A stretch of DNA of 64,000 nt from Siphonodentalium dalli (Eukaryota; Mollusca; Scaphopoda; Gadilida; Siphonodentaliidae). Shown here one piece after another: positions 47,933 through 58,289 of the stretch. The stretch spans positions 265,392,077 through 265,456,076 of the forward strand of contig CP136061.1 of NCBI GenBank assembly GCA_032622095.1, in the 5' to 3' direction. The position numbers were made by a program, and so were the translations under genes. Position 1 is the stretch's first letter. The number at the start of each line of letters is the position of its first letter. The notes beneath the pieces are model-generated. The model saw only the letters and a program-made list of their open reading frames with translations. It made no database searches and was not told the origin of the DNA.

Positions 47933-50562
47933 GACTAGCCGATGAGCCCGACGTTGTCCTGGCTATACAAAAACCAAATTTCAAGTCGATAGCTCTACCC
48001 AGCCCGACGTTGTCCGGGCATCGATCTATACAATATACGTCGATGGTCCGGGCTATTCAAAAACCAAATTTCAAGTCGATAGCTCTACCCGTTTCCGAGA
48101 TATGGTCTGCGCATGCGCGAAGCTGGCGTCGCACGGGCTCGGCGACCCGATAAAATTCGTATCCGGGGCAAGATACATTCACATACCAAATATCAAGTCG
48201 ATAGCTCCACCCGTTTCCGATATCTCGTCTGCGCATGCGCGAAGCTGACGTCGCACTGGCTCGGCGACCCGATAAAATTCGTATCCGGGGCAATATACAT
48301 TCACATACCAAATTTCAAGTCGATAGCTCCACCCGTTTCCGAGATCTCGTCTGCGCATGCGCGAAGCTGGCGTCGCACGGGCTCGGCGACCCGATAAAAT
48401 TCGTATCCGGGGCAAGATACATTCACATAGAAAATTTCAAGTCGATAGCTCCACCCGTTTCCGATATCTCGTCTGTGCATGCGCGAAGCTGACGTCGCAC
48501 TGGCTCGCGACCCGATAAAATTCGTATCCGGGGCAATATACATTCACATACCAAATTTCAAGTCGATAGCTCCACCCGTTTCCGATATCTCGTCTGCGCA
48601 TGCGCGAAGCTGGCGTCGCACGGGCTCGGCGACCCGATAAAATTCGTATCCGGGGCAAAATACATTCACATACCAAATTTCAAGTCGATAGCTCCACCCG
48701 TTTCCGAGATCTCGTCTGCGCATGCGCGAAGCGGGCGCCGCACGGGCTCGCCAATACGACAACGACGACCGCCTGGTCAAACTACACACACGTACCAAGT
48801 TTCGTCCCGATCGGTCGAGAATCGTAGATTTGTATAAATGACATACATACATATACAGACATACAGACAGACATACAGAGGTCTTCAAAATATATAGGAG
48901 ACTAGCCGATGAGCCCGACGTTGTCCGGGCTATTCAAAAACCAAATTTCAAGTCGATAGCTATCAAAAACCAAATTTCAAGTCGATAGCTCCACCCGTTT
49001 CCGAGATCTGGTCTGCGCATGCGCGAAGCTGAGGCCCGACGTTGTCCGGGCTATTCAAAAACCAAATTTCAAGTCGATAGCTCTACCCAGCACGACGTTC
49101 CAAATTTCAAGTCGATAGCTCTACCCGTTTCCGAGATCTGGTCTGCGCATGCGCGAAGCTGGCGTCGCACGGGCTCGTCGACCCAATAAAATTCGTATCC
49201 GGGGCAAGATACATTCACATACCAAAATTCAAGTCGATAGCTCCACCCGTTTCCGAGATCTCGTCTGCGCATGCGCGAAGCTGGCGTCGCACGGGCTCGT
49301 CGACCCGATAAAATTCGTATCCGGGGCAAGATACATTCACATAGCAACTTTCAAGTCGATAGCTCCACCCGTTTCCGAGATCTCGTCTGCGCATGCGCGA
49401 AGCGGGCGCCGCACGGGCTCGCCAATACGACAACGTCCACCGCCTGGTCAAACTACACACACGTACCAAGTTTCGTCCCGATCGGTCGAGAATCGTAGAT
49501 TTGTATTAATGAAAAACATACAGACAAACATACAGACAGACAGACAGACAGAGGTCTTCAAAATATATATGAGACTAGCCGATGAGCCCGACGTTGTCCG
49601 GGCTATTCAAAAACCAAATTTCAAGTCGATAGCTCTACCCAACCCGAAATTTCAAGTCGATAGCTCCACCCGTTTCCGAGATCTGGTCTGCGCATGCGCG
49701 AAACTGGCGTCGCACGGGCTCGGCGACCCGATAAAATTCGTATCCGGGGCAAGATACATTCACATACCAAATTTCAAGTCGATAGCTCCACCCGTTTCCG
49801 AGATCTCGTCTGCGCATGCGCGAAGCTGGCGTCGCACGGGCTCGTCGACCCGATAAAATTCGTATCCGGGGCAAGATACATTCACATAGCAACTTTCAAG
49901 TCGATAGCTCCACCCGTTTCCGAGATCTCGTCTGCGCATGCGCGAAGCGGGCGCCGCACGGGCTCGCCAATACGACAACGTCCACCGCCTGGTCAAACTA
50001 CACACACGTACCAAGTTTCGTCCCGATCGGTCGAGAATCGTAGATTTGTATTAATGAAAAACATACAGACAAACATACAGACAGACAGACAGACAGAGGT
50101 CTTCAAAATATATATGAGACTAGCCGATGAGCCCGACGTTGTCCGGGCTATTCAAAAACCAAATTTCAAGTCGATAGCTCTACCCAACCCGAAATTTCAA
50201 GTCGATAGCTCCACCCGTTTCCGAGATCTGGTCTGCGCATGCGCGAAGCTGGCGTCGCACGGGCTCGACGACCCGATAAAATTCGTATCCGGGGCAAGAT
50301 ACATTCACATACCAAATTTCAAGTCGATAGCTCCACCCGTTTCCGAGATCTCGTCTGCGCATGCGCGAAGCTGGCGTCGCACGGGCTCGACGGCCCGATA
50401 AAATTCGTATCCGGGGCAAGATACATTCACATACCAAATATCAAACTACACACACGTACCAAGTTTCGTCCCGATCGGTCGAGAATCGTAGATTTGTATT
50501 AATGACAGACAAACAAACAGACAAACAGACAGACAGACAGAGGTCTTCAAAATATATATGAG
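47933..50562 (+). repeat. Four head-to-tail copies of a GACTAGCC-headed repeat
   Basis: Copies begin with gactagccgatgagcccgac at 47933, 48900, 49573 and 50118 and end in cagacagaggtcttcaaaat+atatatgag directly before the next head. The third and fourth are almost identical (545-bp spacing). Each has a variable number of 122-bp internal units. Heads of the type actagc..g.gcccgacgttg and (CAGA)n tails are common in invertebrate dispersed repeats; class unknown. The 235-codon frames at 49149 and 49694 are translations of this DNA repeat. Confidence 0.85.
48108..50367 (+). repeat. 122-bp internal tandem units with TGCGCATGCGCG
   Basis: Fifteen units; the palindromic 12-mer tgcgcatgcgcg is exact in fourteen and reads tgtgcatgcgcg in one (48473 region). 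Other constant parts are gataaaattcgtatccgggg, caagtcgatagctccacccg and ttccgagatctcgtc. The 12-mer equals the NRF-1 consensus YGCGCAYGCGCR. Confidence 0.9.
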
Positions 50563-51074
50563 ATTGGGAAGCATACACGCGTAAGATTTCATGGAAATAC
50601 GCAACATTTTTTTTTAATTTGATGTCGATATTGGTACTGTATATCAGTTTAAGACGTGTACTCAAAACGGGTCCTTTTCAACCATTCATTTAAAAACATC
50701 CATGCATCGATTCGTTTATACCTCATACCCACTCTTTAACTAGTATACATGTAGATATGCACACTTCAATGCATAGAGATGCCGATATTGCCCACCCCTA
50801 CACACACAAGGCAATGACCATAAACGCTATACACACAAAACTATCGGTTGGGTTTTATTACAGTTTTATAGATAAACATAATGGACTCTGGATAAGGTTA
50901 CAATTAGTGTTCTATATGTCATAATGGTGGGCCCGTGAGCAGACCATCATTAAGAGATATAAATGGTAATAGTGGGCTCGATAGGCGTATACGGTTCACA
51001 CTTACGTATCTATAGATGGTAAAGAATTTCCGTCATTACGTATTTATATCTGATAAGTCTATGCGGATCGGGTG
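50563..51074. other. No gene seen
   Basis: AT-rich DNA between the repeat cluster and the 6.9-kb duplication. Confidence 0.4.
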
Positions 51075-51182
51075 GTTTGGCGTTTAAACGATTATTCCAT
51101 CGATCAGAGCATACACGACTTGCTGGAAATTTTTCAGCCCCGAAATCGGTCTTTGACCCTTTACCCAACAGAACGGCCATGT

Positions 51183-51251
51183 GCCAATGCATTCTCTTAT
51201 ATATGCGAGTCGACCATAGGTCGCCTCGCATATATAAGAGAATGCATTGGC
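51183..51251. repeat. 69-nt near-perfect hairpin module (copy A)
   Basis: Stem of 27 uninterrupted pairs (gccaatgcattctcttatat+atgcgag), one mismatch, five more pairs (cgacc/ggtcg) and a loop ata. The size and stem are those of a Dicer-type precursor if transcribed; that is inference. It also explains the open frames read through it on both strands. Confidence 0.95.
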
Positions 51252-51328
51252 TTAACACATTAAAAATTATAAAATTGTTAAAGAATGTAATAAAAAATGG
51301 TAAAAAGTGTTAAATTTTTTTTTTTTAG

Positions 51329-51383
51329 GCCAATGCATTCTCTTATATATGGTCGACTCGCATATATAAGAGAATGCATTGGC
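51329..51383. repeat. 55-nt hairpin module, shortened (copy B)
   Basis: Same stem as copy A, but one inner arm segment is missing (tatatatggtcgactcgcat), leaving a shorter top. Located in the same MITE. Confidence 0.93.
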
Positions 51384-51946
51384 ACATGGCATAACTGTAA
51401 CTATCACAATGTGTCAATGAGCCGGTTCCAATGATATCCATATTTGTATGGTTCTATTGAGACAGGCCGAAGATATTTTAGGCTGTTGAAGCTTTATTTG
51501 GCCGGTTTTGCCCGGTTTGTTGGGTAAAGGGTTAAGTATCTAAACAGAACGCTGCAATTTTAGGTGCTAAAACGTCACGCTGGTGTCTGGAGCCACTGTT
51601 TCGCAGAAATCGCTACTACTTCATACTGGTGGGGTCAAGGTCACCTGGAACAATATTTTTCAAAACTCAAAGACATCCTCTAAAAATCCACAACTTCATA
51701 ACTAACCTTCTCTCAATAAACATACCACACCCATGGTGACAGAAAACACTGGTACTCTATTCTAAGAAATTTGGGAAATGCATTGTATCTCAGGACGTCT
51801 TGCACCAATTGGCCTGAAATTTTGCATGTAGTATTCTAATAGTAGTACATGGTAAAAATTTGGGCCCAAGTGGACATGATGGTGATATATTTATAGATGT
51901 GAGAACATCATGACAAAGTTACAGACACAAACACTTGGCTTTTATA

Positions 51947-52164
51947 TACAGTAATGCCCTAAGTAATCAACTCCTTAACCACATCAGAATTATGGGTAAC
52001 TTTTCATGATTTTGTCGGAAATATGGCTTGTTGCCATTCATCGGAAAGCTCTCACTGAGAGCTTTCCCGATGAATGGCAACAAGCCATATTTCCAACAAA
52101 ATCCTGAAAAGTTACCCATAATTCTGCTGTGGTTAAGAAGTCGATTACTTAGGGCATTACTGTA
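51947..52164. mobile_element. 218-nt palindromic MITE with TA edges
   Basis: The two halves are reverse complements over about 105 bases with few mismatches; ends tacagtaatgccctaagtaa and its complement. TA dinucleotides with CAGTAATGC ends suggest a Tc1/mariner-type origin, but a palindrome this complete could also be a fold-back element. A half copy is at 53645-53752. Confidence 0.88.
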
Positions 52165-52491
52165 GGTAGATACCCCATACACTATATAAAATTGTTAGGA
52201 AGAGATAGACCATCATTAAATAATATTTGAAGTTGATTTAATTATTTACTCAGGTTGGTACGATGTTGTGAATCTATCATCACTGTTATGTTTATTGTTA
52301 GCTTGTATAGTGTGTCTCTTATTTTTTTGTCATCTAAATTGTCCCATTTATTGTATATAACAGACAGTATTGTATATATTGGTGTCTCTTTGTCTTGTGA
52401 TGGTGAATAAACATGTTCACAAATGTAAATGTATCTTATTTGTTTCCAGGCTTATTTTGCGATTTTTGCCGAATTCTATTTCATCCTAAGT
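52165..52491. other. No gene seen
   Basis: AT-rich stretch between two MITEs; nothing recognised. Confidence 0.4.
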
Positions 52492-52541
52492 TTAACCCTT
52501 TGAGTGCCAGGTCGATTTTTGTATCAACCCATATACCCTGT

Positions 52542-52610
52542 GCCAATGCATTCTCTTATATATGCGAGTCGACCATAGGTCGCCTCGCATATATAAGAGA
52601 ATGCATTGGC
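52542..52610. repeat. 69-nt hairpin module (copy C)
   Basis: Identical to copy A over the whole module. Preceded by ccctgt and followed by ctaaca. Confidence 0.95.
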
Positions 52611-52733
52611 CTAACAATATTTTACAATTTTAATAATTTATTCTTATATTCTGTCTCAATAGAACCATACAAATATGGATATCATTGGAACCGGCTCCTT
52701 GACCACATTGTGGTAGTTACAGTTATGCCCTGT

Positions 52734-52802
52734 GCCAATGCATTCTCTTATATATGCGAGTCGACCATAGGTCGCCTCGCATATATAAGGGAATGCATTG
52801 GC
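52734..52802. repeat. 69-nt hairpin module (copy D)
   Basis: One base differs from copies A and C in the 3' arm (ataagggaat). Preceded by ccctgt like copy C; followed by a poly-A. Confidence 0.95.
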
Positions 52803-52928
52803 CAAAAAAAAAAAAAAAATTATTTTTTTATTTTTTACAATTTTAATAATTTATTCTTATATTCTTTAACAGACTTATTTTGTAGGTTTTGGTCCGATGA
52901 GATCGGCCCCTGGCACTCAAATGGTTAA

Positions 52929-53644
52929 CCCAACTCCAGGTACATCACCACCACAATCAGGCTTGAGAATAAGGTGCCTGTCATATGCAGAATGAGGTCC
53001 CCAATTGAGGTCTAGTGTCCGATAGTACATAAAATAGTAGATAGAGTTTGATGTGTTCCCGGATCTGGGATAATCTTCCATTCCCCATTGTTTGTATTAA
53101 TGGGGTTAATTGTATAGTGGTAAGCACGATTGTACAGGAGAGATATATAATACGATGCATACGAGCGTACACACATAATTAACAAGATCATACCTTAATT
53201 GCTGATGATTGGTTGCACTCATTGTACAACACAGGTATGAGTGGAAGAATATAATAATCCAGTAACAATAGTGTGATATACGCTATAGTGAATGTATAGA
53301 TAACATGGATATCATGATACCTCAGACCTTATATGGACACATGATACCAAAACACTAGAAAATAACTACCCATTCGAGAGAGAGGGAATTTCACTTCTCC
53401 TCAAACCTTGCTACCACCAACATAGTGCTTACCGACAGAGGCTTATTTAAAATATAAAAGTTATCAAATCTTCTGGACTCTTGATTGTTCCCGTACATGG
53501 CCTACTCTACCTCCACCACTAGACTATGGGACAAAGCATCACCAAATTCACCCTCTGGGGACCTCATTCTCCATGGCCTCATCTACTATGGGAGAACTTA
53601 TATGGGCATATTACTTTAAATTCACCCTCTGGGGACCTCTCGGG
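52929..53644. other. No gene seen
   Basis: Contains a small direct repeat (aaattcaccctctggggacct at 53547 and 53619) but no recognisable gene. Confidence 0.45.
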
Positions 53645-53752
53645 GAGAGCTTTCCGATGAATGGCAACAAGCCATATTTCCGACTAAATCCTGAAAAGTT
53701 ACCCATAATTCTGCTGTGGTTAAGAGGTTGATTAATTAGAGCATTACTGTAT
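53645..53752 (+). repeat. Half copy of the 218-nt palindromic MITE
   Basis: ggagagctttccgatgaatg ... aagttacccataattctgct ... gcattactgta matches the right half of 51947-52164. No left half is present. Confidence 0.9.
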
Positions 53753-54597
53753 AACGCTCCACTACCCGACCCCCCCCCCACCTTTGCACTGCCCCAATAT
53801 GCCCAATCTACGTGCATGCTTTACGTTTAAAGTATTATGTCCTTATAATAAAACTATTAATGTAAAGCAGACACGTATAAGGGAGGCCGGGCAGCTGAGC
53901 GTGTTACATGCAGGCCCCTGTGATTGAAGTCTACCTTTACCCTGGAATTGCCCTCGCTTGCATTGATATCCGGGATGGCGAGACGACCCCCTTGACAGTT
54001 GACACCTTTCCGAAAAATGCATAACTTATCTCCGGGGCCCAGGTACCCATAGTCCAGCAGAACTGGGGTGTGACCCAAAATTCTCTGATAAAGTTTTTTT
54101 CTCTGTTGATAATTTATCACTGGGGTATCTTTATTGATATCCCAGTTGATGTGGATGTGTAACCTTTGCGGAACTTTTTTTATTCAAGATGGCCACTGAG
54201 TACCCAAAATTCGTAAATTGTTTGTATATCTCGACCATGTCAGCTGCAATTCCGTATCAATAACACTATTTATGACATTAATGATGTGATAGAATACGTG
54301 TATTATGATATAAAGTGACAAATAAAATGAACAGGACAAAATCAATGACAAATATTCAAGATGGCTGCCAAAATGGCCACTCTCATTCTTCCCATAACTG
54401 TTGCAGGACTATCAAGACAGTGCTTTCAATAGATAACGTTTTCTCGTTATTTTATAACAAAATGTTATTAGGAGAGAAACAAATGATTTATATGGGCATA
54501 TGCAAATAAATATTGGTAAATTAAAGAATTAATGTACCTAGAAATGTTAGTGTATGTCATCAGTATCATCCTCGCAAGGTCGATGTATCAGCTCGTT
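53753..54597. other. No intact gene; possible SINE fragment
   Basis: At 53885-53935 ggcagctgagcgtgttacat and gtgattgaagtctacc could be remains of pol III boxes; weak. Further on caagatggccac (54185) and caagatggctgcc (54358) resemble the AAGATGGC array core as single copies. Confidence 0.3.
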
Positions 54598-55600
54598 CAT
54601 AACCTACTGCCCGCCTCACACGAACATCACGTCGTGCAAGTTAAACCCACGTGCCTACATACATAACGTTTGACCATACAAGGAGCATTTGAAGTACAAC
54701 GCCATCCCATGAATTTGAGTATCGTCTCCGGAACCAGTGGCTACCCAGTTGGAACGGCGGTTAGGACGAACAACCCGTCCTCTCTCGACCAGCCGTAATA
54801 AGATAGATTGAGCTCAGGAAGTGCGTCGTCAAGCGCATGTCACCATACACATACTTGTAAGTGGGCGGGTTTAATACTTTCAATTAACGCTTCGTCGGTT
54901 GGGGTTAGATAACTCAGTTTTGGCACTGCAGCCATGCTACGGCCGACTGTTTTACCATATTTTCCATCGAGCCTCTGGTTTTTGTTGTCCCTAACAATCC
55001 AAAAGCACTGGTCTAGCGTCGTCTTCAACTCTGTCTATTGTAACAGATAATATCTCAGAGTGTGATTTCAAACTTTGAGAATGTTAAGTGCAGTATATTT
55101 TCCTATTCAATGTACAGCCGCGACGGTATCACACCCTGTAAGTCAATGCATTGCTAACATGTCATGGGTGATATTCATACGAGCTTTAAGCAATTCATTT
55201 GTGATTATTGTTTTTCGTCCTTTTGTGGATGCGACCATCAGTATCTGGTCGGATAAATCAGAGTGATAAAGAAAATGGAGCAACATTACAAATATATCGA
55301 TGTCATCTGTCATAACTAACGACGTTTGGGCTGCTACAAACGAAACATGTAGGACAATAAGAGTATCTCCTTCTCTGGGTCGATCTTAGATCAAGCGTCT
55401 TCATAAATATGACCTTATTTATTTCAACAGGAATAGGACCCTCTCCCTTCACTAGGAGTCGTTGATTTGTTTTGTGAAAACATTCCCGGTTTACCTGGAA
55501 ATCACTAACAATCATGTCAATAAGCTGGGCTTTGTAATCATTCACTGTGAGAATAACTGTTTGTGGAGACAGCTTTGTGTTTTGCTTGGGCCCACACTCT
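54598..55600 (-). pseudogene. Relic of a PIN/Rad2-like nuclease gene with Cys-rich tail
   Basis: Read on the minus strand, successive frame segments follow the order of a large uncharacterised family widespread in marine invertebrates and fish. First comes a frame with NDYKAQLIDMIV and DLRSTQ (55545 to about 55375). After a frameshift near 55371 follow DTLIVLHV, a MTDDIDIFVMLL acidic stretch (about 55305-55275) and LTGCDTVAAVH with IGKYTALNILK (about 55145-55085). Downstream is VPKLSYLTPTDEALIE, then PAHLQVCVW, a stop, HALDDALPELNLSYYGW, another stop, and a Cys-rich end (WRCTSNAPCMVKRYVC, GLTC). Family knowledge, from memory: the acidic DTR..H and D.D segments correspond to PIN/FEN1-like catalytic motifs, and the tail resembles a CXC domain. 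At least one frameshift and several stops make it non-functional. The 5' part is cut by the tandem array at 55635. It may have been part of a host gene copy or of a mobile element. Confidence 0.72.
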
Positions 55601-55634
55601 GTTAGCCCCTTTATCTCGGGCTAATCGCATCGAT

Positions 55635-56460
55635 GGCACTTTTTGGTACACTTTTGGTACAGTGTGCGCTGAAAGTGGGCGTGGCACTTTTTGGTACTAT
55701 TTTTTGTACAGCGTACGCTATAAGTGGGCGTGGCACTTTTTGGTACACTTTTTGGTACAGTGTGCGCTGAAAGTGGGCGTGGCACTTTTTGGTACGCTTT
55801 TTGGTACACTTTTTGGTACAGTATGCGCTAAAAGTGTGTGTGGCACTTTTTGGTACGCTTTTTGGTACACCTTTTGGTACAGTGTACGCTAAAAGTGGGC
55901 GTGGCACTTTTTTGTACACTTTTGGTACAGTGTGCGCTGAAAGTGGACGTGGCACTTTTTGGTACTATTTTTTGTACAGCGTACGCTATAAGTGGGCGTG
56001 GCATTTTTTGGTACAGTGTGCGCTAAAAGTGGGTGTCACTTTTTGGTACAATTTTTGGTACAGCGTGCGCTGAAAGTGGGCGTGGCACTTTTTGGTACGC
56101 TTTTTTGTACACTTTTTGGTACAGTGTGCGCTGAAAGTGGGCGTGGCACTTTTTGGTACGCTTTTTGGTACACTTTTTGGTACAGTGTGCGCTGAAAGTG
56201 GGCGTGGCACTTTTTGGTACACTTTTTGGTACAGTGTGCTCTGAAAGTGAGCGTGGCACTTTTGGTAAAAAATTTTGGTACACTTTTTGGTTCAGTGTGC
56301 GCTAAAAGTGGGCGTGGCACTTTTTGGTACACTTTTTGGTACAGTGTGCGCTGAAAGTGGGCATGGCACTTTTTTGTACACTTTTTGGAACAGCGTGCGC
56401 TAAAAGTGGGCGTGACACTTTTTGGTAAACTTTTTGGTACAGTGTGCGCTGAAAGTGCGG
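55635..56460 (+). repeat. 48-60 bp tandem array, AAGTGGGCGTGGCACTTTTTGGTAC type
   Basis: About fifteen units: ggcactttttggtacacttt, ttggtacagtgtgcgctgaa and agtgggcgt, some with an added ggtacgctttt block. Because ggtac and the CG-containing parts read in several frames, both strands show long repetitive open frames (up to 160 codons); these are artefacts. gggcgtggc equals the KLF-type consensus GGGYGTGGC in many units. Confidence 0.93.
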
Positions 56461-56870
56461 TCAAAGTTTGCGCATCTACACTGCATAGTCCGAGCGAAGC
56501 GAGGCGCTGAAAAAACATTTTTGTCGTCCGCCAACATACGATACCAAAAATAGCTTAGTGATGCCGCACTCAAATACAGCCATTTACGGAGGAATTTTCC
56601 AAAAGTCTGAACCCATCCGCACGCTATCTCTCCGTTGGTCGGGTTACTTTGAGAGTCAATGTTTGCGCATCTTCATTACGCAGTCCGAGCGAAGCAAGGC
56701 GCTGAAAACTGTTTTTTGTCATTGCCGACTTTGGAAACGCCCACTTATTACGCACACTGTACCAAAAAGTGCCACGCTCACTTATAACGCACAATGTACA
56801 AAATGTGCCTCGCCCAGTTATAGCGCACAATGTATCAAAAAGTGCCACTTATAACCCACTTATAATTTTC
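56461..56870. repeat. Duplicated flank and inverted units beside the array
   Basis: gtttgcgcatct.ca.t.c and agtccgagcgaagc..ggcgctgaaaa occur at 56466 and 56661. After the second, units of the array appear inverted (actgtaccaaaaagtgccac, gcacaatgtatcaaaaagtg). So the array is bounded on this side by an inverted remnant of itself. Confidence 0.85.
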
Positions 56871-57216
56871 TAATTGGATGACGTTTACAATAACCAATTT
56901 ATTAGAAAAGCAGAATGATGACAAAACTGAAATCAATTTAAAAATCAATTGCTTCCGTTCGAACCTATGTTTTACCTATGGACTGTAGTTTAGATAAACT
57001 TGAGTCCAACTATTTTTCCCCTCATTTAAATACGAGTAAAGCAGTTTATTAACCAAGGTATACATGCAACGCATTTGACGTGACGTTGCATGAGGATAAA
57101 CAATTTACATAACAAGTAACTATTAATGCGGGGGGGGGTCAGTAATATACCGGTACTCAATTTAATATTTACTGACACATACGTACAAGTAAATTCCCCA
57201 TATTTAGCCGTCAACA
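56871..57216. other. No gene seen
   Basis: AT-rich DNA with a run of G at 57130-57138. Confidence 0.4.
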
Positions 57217-57490
57217 TCATTATAGAGAGCTCCGTTAGCGCAATCGGTAAAGTGAAATAACCCTTCTGCACCAGTGACAGACAATTGCTCTACGAACGAC
57301 CAGGTGCGCGCCGTCAGTTCGAATCCCGGTGGATCGAAAAAAATCGCAAAACTGGATGAGTGTGCCTGTCTGAGTCAGATAGTGTGCCTGGATGGATACT
57401 TCAAGAAACGACTCTCCCTAACGGCGCGTGCTAGACTTTCTTGTGTTATCCCTGGTACCCTGTGCCAAATAAAATCAATCAATCAAATCG
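57217..57490 (+). mobile_element. tRNA-derived SINE, plus strand
   Basis: ccgttagcgcaatcggtaaa is a good pol III A-box and gtcagttcgaatcccggtgg a perfect B-box (GTTCGAATCCC). The sequence ends in an (aatc)n tail (aaaatcaatcaatcaaatc), as in many SINEs. The A-to-B distance of about 83 is longer than in a tRNA, so an insertion in the tRNA part is likely. The part of the 6.9-kb unit that would repeat this SINE lies beyond the window. Confidence 0.8.
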
Positions 57491-57980
57491 CGTTCGTTTG
57501 ATGATGATATTATGAGGCAATATAGAATAATTTGTTCCCGTTCCAATATCCACATGAATTTTTTTACAAGTGCTCATTTGATGTAAAACGCCATCTTTTT
57601 CATCGTATATTTCATCATTATATTGTTGTATTTTGCAGCTGCACTTTGTGGGAAAATTTCACCCATAATTGTATGTTATAACAATGCCTATAGGAAGTTT
57701 ATGGCATATGAATGGAGATGTAGCGCAAGTGGGATGTACGCCAGGAATGCTGTGAGCTCTGTTCCTATGTTGATAAGAAAGAACTTATCTTTTCAAACAT
57801 TGGAAAGACATTCTGTATTACATATAATTGATATTTCTATCATATGGGCCATTTGAGCCTGAATTAAATAAACTATATAATATACATGAAATATTTTGTT
57901 TTTAACTGCATGCACCATTTTGGCCATCATCTCGGTTGATTGACGTATGACATGTGTTTCCAAATAGGTGTTTCTAGGTC
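57491..57980. other. No gene seen
   Basis: AT-rich end of the first 6.9-kb unit; a 77-codon frame shows no domain. Confidence 0.4.
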
Positions 57981-58088
57981 GTTTGGCGTTTAAACGATTA
58001 TTCCATCGATCAGAGCATACACGACTTGCTGGAAATTTTTCAGCCCCGAAATCGGTCTTTGACCCTTTACCCAACAGAACGGCCATGT

Positions 58089-58157
58089 GCCAATGCATTC
58101 TCTTATATATGCGAGTCGACCATAGGTCGCCTCGCATATATAAGAGAATGCATTGGC
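58089..58157. repeat. 69-nt hairpin module (copy A')
   Basis: Duplicate of 51183-51251. Confidence 0.95.
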
Positions 58158-58234
58158 TTAACACATTAAAAATTATAAAATTGTTAAAGAATGTAATAAA
58201 AAATGGTAAAAAGTGTTAAATTTTTTTTTTTTAG

Positions 58235-58289
58235 GCCAATGCATTCTCTTATATATGGTCGACTCGCATATATAAGAGAATGCATTGGC
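58235..58289. repeat. 55-nt hairpin module (copy B')
   Basis: Duplicate of 51329-51383. Confidence 0.93.

Larger units (their letters stand above)
51153..51535 (-). mobile_element. piggyBac-like MITE 1 with two hairpins
   Basis: Ends ttgaccctttacccaaca and, inverted, ttaaccctttacccaaca; the right end keeps TTAA, the left reads TTGA. TTAA target sites and CCCTTT-starting TIRs are typical of piggyBac-type elements. It holds the hairpins 51183-51251 and 51329-51383. Its middle (gcataactgtaactatcaca ... ggttctattgagacag) is the reverse complement of the middle of MITE 2, so the two are relatives in opposite orientation although their TIRs differ after the first ten bases. Confidence 0.82.
52492..52928 (+). 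mobile_element. piggyBac-like MITE 2 with two hairpins, TTAA at both ends
   Basis: Begins ttaaccctttgagtgccagg and ends cctggcactcaaatggttaa, i.e. TIRs inside duplicated TTAA. This matches the known piggyBac pattern (TTAA then CCCTTT). It holds hairpins 52542-52610 and 52734-52802 and no transposase. Confidence 0.93.
51075..57980 (+). repeat. 6.9-kb tandem duplication, first unit
   Basis: From gtttggcgtttaaacg the sequence is repeated from 57981 to the window end with an offset of 6,906, then 6,905 after a poly-A length change near 52803. Left of 51075 and 57981 there is no similarity, so the second copy starts exactly where the first unit would end. Few differences were noticed (for example gttacatgc/gttacgtgc; gcgctgaaa/gcgttgaaa), so the event is recent or an assembly artefact. 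Confidence 0.93.

Noticed and set aside
49149-50401. 235-codon open frames
   Set aside because: They are translations of the 122-bp repeat, with antisense frames of similar length; unit length and CpG-rich composition keep frames open.
53857-54120. 87-codon minus-strand frame
   Set aside because: No recognisable domain; the region may be a SINE fragment, and the frame is identical in both copies only because the segment is duplicated.
55611-56518. Open frames of 109-160 codons on both strands
   Set aside because: Low-complexity translations of the GGTAC/GGGCGTGGC array (FGTLFGTL or VPKSVPKS). No sign of selection as protein.
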